64,000 nucleotides of DNA, from contig CM046309.1 of the NCBI GenBank assembly GCA_025267735.1, forward strand, positions 56,612,319 to 56,676,318. Reading direction: 5' to 3'. Below are positions 58,723 through 64,000 of the stretch, piece after piece. Position numbers and translations under genes: made by a program. Every line of letters starts with the position of its first letter. Positions within the stretch are counted from its first letter, which is position 1. Under the pieces are notes generated by a model, which did no database searches, had not been told where the DNA came from, and saw nothing but the letters and a program-made list of their open reading frames with translations. The DNA comes from Mactra quadrangularis. Taxonomy: Eukaryota > Mollusca > Bivalvia > Venerida > Mactridae.

Positions 58723-59990
58723 ACATGGCGTTCCAAACAAATAGAACCAGAATAATGAACTTTTGGTGAGCTTTATAGATAAATAACAGTTAAAACCCTT
58801 ACAACCCCACCCCACACACCCAGCCCACCTGTTGTGTATTTATATAGTCACCTGTAGATAATAAAAGGGTTTTAATAAATGTTAGATTATTTATCAATTA
58901 CTTTAATGATTGAAGCTAAGGGAAGCGGAAACGGTTTTTAACAGATCCCTAATTCAGGGATCAAGGACAAGCTGATAGATTATACCTTTAAAAGTTTCTA
59001 AATTAGTGGAGAATTGAGATATTAATGCCTGATTAGCTATTTTATAAAGGTATTTATCCAACAATTGTCAGCCTATTACTAGTTAGTGTAAAAAAGGTTT
59101 AAGTTTATATTTTCGTACTTAACACTTTCTTTGAGAAAAGGTGCTACTTGCACTAGTTCTGTTTTGCTAAACGTCAACACCGTCACAATACCCCCTCTCC
59201 CCTCACTCAGTCGAAGAAATCCAATTTTCAAATTGACCTATTAGTTGTAATAACAAATAAACACAAGGTGTTAAAGTTATTTTTTCTGAAATCTCTGGAC
59301 CTCTTAAGCTTCCGGGGTAGGCTTCTGCACACTTAAACTTAGCTTAACGCCTCTTTGTATAACTGCAAATCTTGCATATCCGGCTTAACACTGTTCCCTT
59401 CCGACACCCGTCGGAAACTCCGTCCCCTTCTTTCAATGCCAAACTTGTCATATTTGCATTTTGTAGCTTAATGTCTTTGAAATAAAACATTAAAGCCACT
59501 TGTCCTTTTCTGTAGCTTACAACCAAAATAAATTGTGTTACATGTAAATGTATGTGAAAATGTAATAAAACTAATTTTCTGGACCGATGTACTTTTCACG
59601 TCTGTATAGCGGTTGCATTTAAGATTTATCCGAAATTTGGTACAGCTTTCGCACTTAAAAATAGGCCTAATTTGGTTTCGATTTTGTACTCTAAAATTGG
59701 ATCAAAAATAGTAAAAAAAATGTGCCCAATGTTTAGATCGTAATGCAAACAAGTTTAAAAATAAACATTTAAGTGAAAAATCTACCATTAAATTATATTT
59801 ATAAACTTGTAAGTGAAAACCAAACACATTACATTGGTTCTTGAATGAGTTATACGAAAATACTCAGCCGCTCGACAACCGTCGCCTAGCAACGAAAATA
59901 ATGAAACATTTTTATAGATTCATTTTACGCCTCATTTCGCGTACAGTGACTACTTGCTGTAATTAGATTTAATTTCTGAACGTTATCATG
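58723..59990. other. Intergenic stretch, nothing recognised
   Basis: No gene or repeat family is recognised. Confidence 0.45.
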
Positions 59991-60000
59991 ACAATAATGG

Positions 60001-60265
60001 GAGATATTAGTCAGTTATCTTTTCCTGATAAAGTCTAAAAGGATCCGATTGGTTAGTAAGTCCTAACTCTCTGAACTCGATAGGGTTTGTCTATGAAAAC
60101 ACAATTTCAGGTCACGAAAGTTGCGGAGTATATACGATTAGTAGGTCAGTCCTATCAGTTGATATCCTCTGATTTTATCGTTGAACTTCTATGTAACGAT
60201 AATAAAATATTTTATTATCCAAGATCTTACTTGTTAATTAAGATATTGACCAGTGAGATGAGTTA
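60001..60265 (+). mobile_element. MITE3 copy 3, partial
   Basis: The left terminus (attagtcagttatctt, cctgataaagtct) and internal blocks (ttggttagtaagtcctaac, tttatcgttgaacttctatg, cttgttaattaagatatt) match MITE3. The right terminus is missing. An inserted stretch separates the blocks near 60085..60165. A 98-codon open frame across it (60087..60383) is unlikely to be a gene. Confidence 0.6.
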
Positions 60266-60389
60266 TAGATATTGCTTCAATCAAACAGCATGCACGTTTG
60301 TTCGATTTTCAGTAATGTTAAAAAGCCAAGAGGTCAAAGCCATCACAGGAACAGTGAGTTGGTTGACGATCGCCAGGACATGACTGCAT

Positions 60390-61655
60390 AATAGTCGAAA
60401 GAGCCAACTGGAACGCTATAATTTATCTGCAGTGCAAGAATAATCCTGGGACCAAGACGAAGACTTGTGAATAGATTCATAGTTAACATTGAGTAAGCTA
60501 TTTTCTCCGTAGATTGTTAATAAAGAAAGACAAGCCCGGTTTACGATGGTTCTACAGTTACCACACATTGATTTGCCTTCTCAATATGTTAAAACTATGT
60601 TTTGTCGTCAAAGCTTGTCAATTAACATAAAAATATAGAGTCAAATGACGAATTAACTATTTTCCACCTTAAATGAAACAGACATAATTCATAGAAAATA
60701 ATACAATTTTATATATTTTTCCCCCCAATCGACCAAATAATGTGGGTTTTTTTCTAGATACTTTTTCTAGATATAGCTTTCCTCCAACCGACCAAATAAA
60801 AATTATAATGCGTTTTTTCCTCATACGTTGTGTGTGGGACTATTACTTCCACTATTTTTCATCGGATTTTCACAAATCACTATCATTAAATCTTTTAGAT
60901 GTGATTGTATTGTATCATTGACATCTATTTAACTTCATCAAGTACTTATCAAGTCTCAGAGAGAGATAGCGATATTTTCTAAATTGACACTAATTCGATT
61001 ATGTATCTAATGACGACAACGATGATTAAAGTCAATAGATTAGACCTGACCACAATGGCGGACCATTTAGCGTAAAAATGGCGGTATTGTGTATTTTTAC
61101 GACCGTTAAATGATGTAATTATAAAAATAGTTTACGGTTGTTCGAGTTGTCAAACATTTTTATTATTTTGAACGCACCAACCATCTATTACAATCGTTTT
61201 AAAGTCAGAAAGTTGTTCCGGTGTCAGTAAAACTTTCGCTTCTGTTTTAATTGACAGATGGCCAAATTGTCACATAAATAGCTTGTTGAAGAGCTTAAAA
61301 CGATGTAAATTCTTCAGTTTTACATTATATTGTTCATTCATTTCTTTTTGGAACATTGTGTTTGTTTGGACAATTGTTTCATTGCAGTACATAATAATAG
61401 TCTTTTAAAACTCGATCTTTAGAGCAGCGTGTCACCAGTAACTGCTTCCATACTGCTGGGAGCTTTTTGCATGAACATCATTCAATAACTGAACCCAAAT
61501 CCCTCCCAGAATAACGCATCACTATTCCTTAGACAATTTAGTGCAGTTATATAGGGTACTGGCCTGTTTCAACCGCAAGTAAAAATGCTTTTAGTGACAG
61601 TCATTTATCGCCCCTTATCACTTTTATAACGGCGATTTGAGATGGGCAGATATAC
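60390..61655. other. Intergenic stretch, nothing recognised
   Basis: No gene or repeat family is recognised. Confidence 0.45.
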
Positions 61656-61659
61656 AAAT

Positions 61660-61762
61660 CTGGGCCTCGTATTATCAAGCGTCTTACGACTAATTTCAGT
61701 CGTAAATCCTTCTATATTGTATAGCTAAAAATCGTAAGATTGGTGACAATAAGCTATCCAGT
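61660..61762. mobile_element. MITE4 copy 3
   Basis: The sequence gggcctcgtattatcaagcg, then tcttacgac, the hairpin acgactaatttcagtcgt and the right arm atcgtaagattggtgacaat match the 32386..32488 element. Confidence 0.68.
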
Positions 61763-62447
61763 TCTCTGACTCTGGAAGCCAACTTTTATCATCAGGAAGT
61801 AAGAAACAACGCTGGACTGTGGACACGTATACAAATATAATAGTCACAGTAAACAACAGAGGTTAGGCGGTTGGATGGATGGACACATGTAAGAAATTAC
61901 CGTTAATTCGATGCATGTCACACCTATACGCCATTTACTCTCGCTTCGTATAAACAGTCATGGAGTTCTGACATATTTCAACCACTGGGTCGAAGCAACA
62001 GGAAGGTAGATATAGACATATTCCATTACAGAGTACATATATACATTCTGATTGGACAAGGAATAAACAATTGACTTACAAGATCGATAGAAGACAGGGT
62101 TATCAAGAATATACAAACATTCAAGATGACATACAAGTTACCTACCAATGTCAAGTGGATGATATGCTAATTTTAACATAAACAAACAGTTAAACATTCG
62201 GATAGACTAATGATATAAGATATAAACTTTCACTATTGTATAAATTAACTTGTATACTAGAGATAGACATGAAAACTGTGGCATCCCATTTGCAGTTCTT
62301 GGGCAAATAAAAAAAAATAAGAAAAGTTGGTCCTGCTTGCCATTTGAAATGTTAGTATTACCAAAAGATTACCAATTCAAGTTTAAGTTAAAATGCGGTC
62401 TAAATTCAATAAACATGAACAGCCAACTGTATATTTTCATACCATAA

Positions 62448-62600
62448 CCCCTGATTATTGAAATCAGCCTTTGGCGGGTGATCCCTCAAAGTACCCAATC
62501 ACACCTAGATAAAGTGAAACAAACGAAGTTAATTTTCTTGCTCGGTGAAATTAGCCGTAGGTGGGTTTAAACCAGGGACCTCACAACCCCATTTTTAAAT
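62448..62600 (-). repeat. SINE-like family D, copy 2
   Basis: The blocks ataacccctgattattgaaa, ggtgatccctcaaagtaccc and ttttcttgctcggtgaaatt, and gtgggtttaaaccagggacc match 26640..26845 in the same order. Confidence 0.6.
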
Positions 62601-62710
62601 ATGACTTCTAACTTTGTCTTAGACCATTTTTGAACCCAGATTGGGAATCGAACCCGGAACCTCTCAGTCCTTTTTTTAAATAAGACTTCCAATTTTGTCT
62701 CGAACCATTT
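62577..62710. repeat. Two-unit tandem duplication with a tRNA-like B box
   Basis: The block gacctcacaacc...aatatgacttctaactttgt...gaccatttttgaac is followed by acctctcagtcc...aataagacttccaattttgt...aaccatttttgaac, with a period of about 66 bases. Between them lies gggaatcgaacccggaacct, which on the minus strand is a good B-box-like sequence. Confidence 0.6.
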
Positions 62711-64000
62711 TTGAACTCAGAGGACTTCGAGATTTTTTATGTATGTATCGACAATCTTGAGTTACGTACTTCCATTCTTATCGTAGAATTCATGAAAATG
62801 GCACAATTTAAATATTCATATACAATATAATATATGTAAACTTATTAAAACATAAAACTATGTAAATTGGTACGTATATCAATTCAAAACAAATATTTTA
62901 TAGACACGTTTTGTGAAAAGAACTAAATCTTCCAAAAAGGGTTCACAAACGATAGAAAAATCTCATAATTGGTTAGTTCTTCACATAGTACTTTTATCTT
63001 TGACAAAACTAATAATTTTGACCTATTTATTCTGATTGTGGCATCTATACTTTCCGACATTTGTAACTTACTCATTCCTAACTTATAGGGCTGTGTATCG
63101 TTGAGCTAGTGGCGATCTGATCCGAACCACGATTTATGTGTAGCAATTCACGAATCGAACCACGAATCACTTGTAAATGGAGAGGCATTCAGGAATTCAT
63201 GTTATAACAAAACCAAGTGAAGAATTACAGAAGCTTTTAGCATAATGAAAAACCATTTACTTCAAACATTTCCATTACCAGACGTTTTTTGGGCATTTTC
63301 AGTGATGACATACTTGTGTATCAGTCGAAATATTGACACAAGATAATAAAGTCCCTACATAAATTAAAATTTGTAGTGCGGCTCGTTTTCAGTGAAAATT
63401 AAGCTAAAAATGTTCTTTAATTTTTCCCCAAAAATAGATCGCGATCCGACGATTTCTATATTTATCCATTTTAGAGTCATTCTTATGAATTCCATGCAGT
63501 ATACATGTATACTATGTAATGTACTTTTTTACTACAGAGGGTAGATGATTCAACCTTGAGTTGTACTTATTATATATATGCATAAATACGTGGAATATTT
63601 CATAGCTAATTATATCTAATTATGGCATTACTTTTCTATTCTCTTCAACTTTTAATTAACAAGTTTTAAAAGTTCTCCCGCACCGAAGAATGTGAGTTGT
63701 TTAAACTACTCTTTCGCAGAGTTCAACTTAAAGGTACTCATTCACAGATTTGAACTTTAATATCGACTTTTTCTGAAACTATCAAAATTGTATGGAAATA
63801 TTTTTGAAAGCAGAAAAGTAATGTTCTGATAATGGCAATAATTGTGCAAATTGACATAACACTACAAATGGTGTTTCATGTAGTAAATATCTATCCCGTA
63901 TGTAACGGTACAGACAATTTTAGTGCATTTTTGAGATTTGTTATATATTACTAACAATCAGTAGAGCAGTTTGTCTTAAAATATTATACATTAATTGACA
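62711..64000. other. Right edge, nothing recognised
   Basis: No gene or defined repeat is recognised. Around 63090..63170 there are repeated cgaac and cacgaat motifs that could be the end of a dispersed element. Confidence 0.4.

Noticed and set aside
60087..60383. 98-codon open frame
   Set aside because: It overlaps a partial MITE3 copy and has no recognisable domain.

Overview
This is eukaryotic, AT-rich DNA from an invertebrate animal. Its tRNA-derived SINEs, foldback MITEs and a pearl-like tandem-repeat element point to a lophotrochozoan, most likely a bivalve mollusc (inference; I cannot name the species). The only protein-coding gene I can assemble with confidence is a five-exon D-type cyclin on the minus strand. 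I put the exons at 8568..8801, 7682..7897, 6059..6218, 3597..3733 and 2352..2558. All introns are GT-AG, and the joined product is a 317-residue protein. It keeps the LxCxE retinoblastoma-binding motif, the cyclin box and the C-terminal Thr-Pro degron. Its likely promoter carries a perfect NRF1-type palindrome at 8987..8996.

From about 9 kb to the right edge I see no second convincing protein gene. One intact RNA gene is present, tRNA-Ala(AGC) at 56889..56961 on the minus strand. The rest is old intergenic DNA full of non-autonomous mobile elements. These include two tRNA-headed SINE families (here called A and B) that share a 3' tail, other SINE-like families (C and D), and several palindromic MITE families. 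Nested insertions with target-site duplications let the order of events be read at 13.2, 18.8, 25.4, 27.6, 32.7 and 43.4 kb.

The most unusual region is 45.67 to 53.96 kb. Inverted blocks at both ends enclose a degenerate tandem array of roughly 160-bp units. That array is split by a 4.3-kb foldback element with nearly identical arms, and the foldback contains about 15 copies of the POU octamer ATGCAAAT. No transposase or reverse transcriptase fragment was recognised anywhere, so every mobile element seen here would need enzymes supplied from elsewhere.

A promoter-like cluster at 31168..31248 (two CCAAT boxes, an octamer, an E2F-type site and TATA) has no recognisable gene behind it. It is the best lead to an undetected or decayed transcript in the middle of the window.
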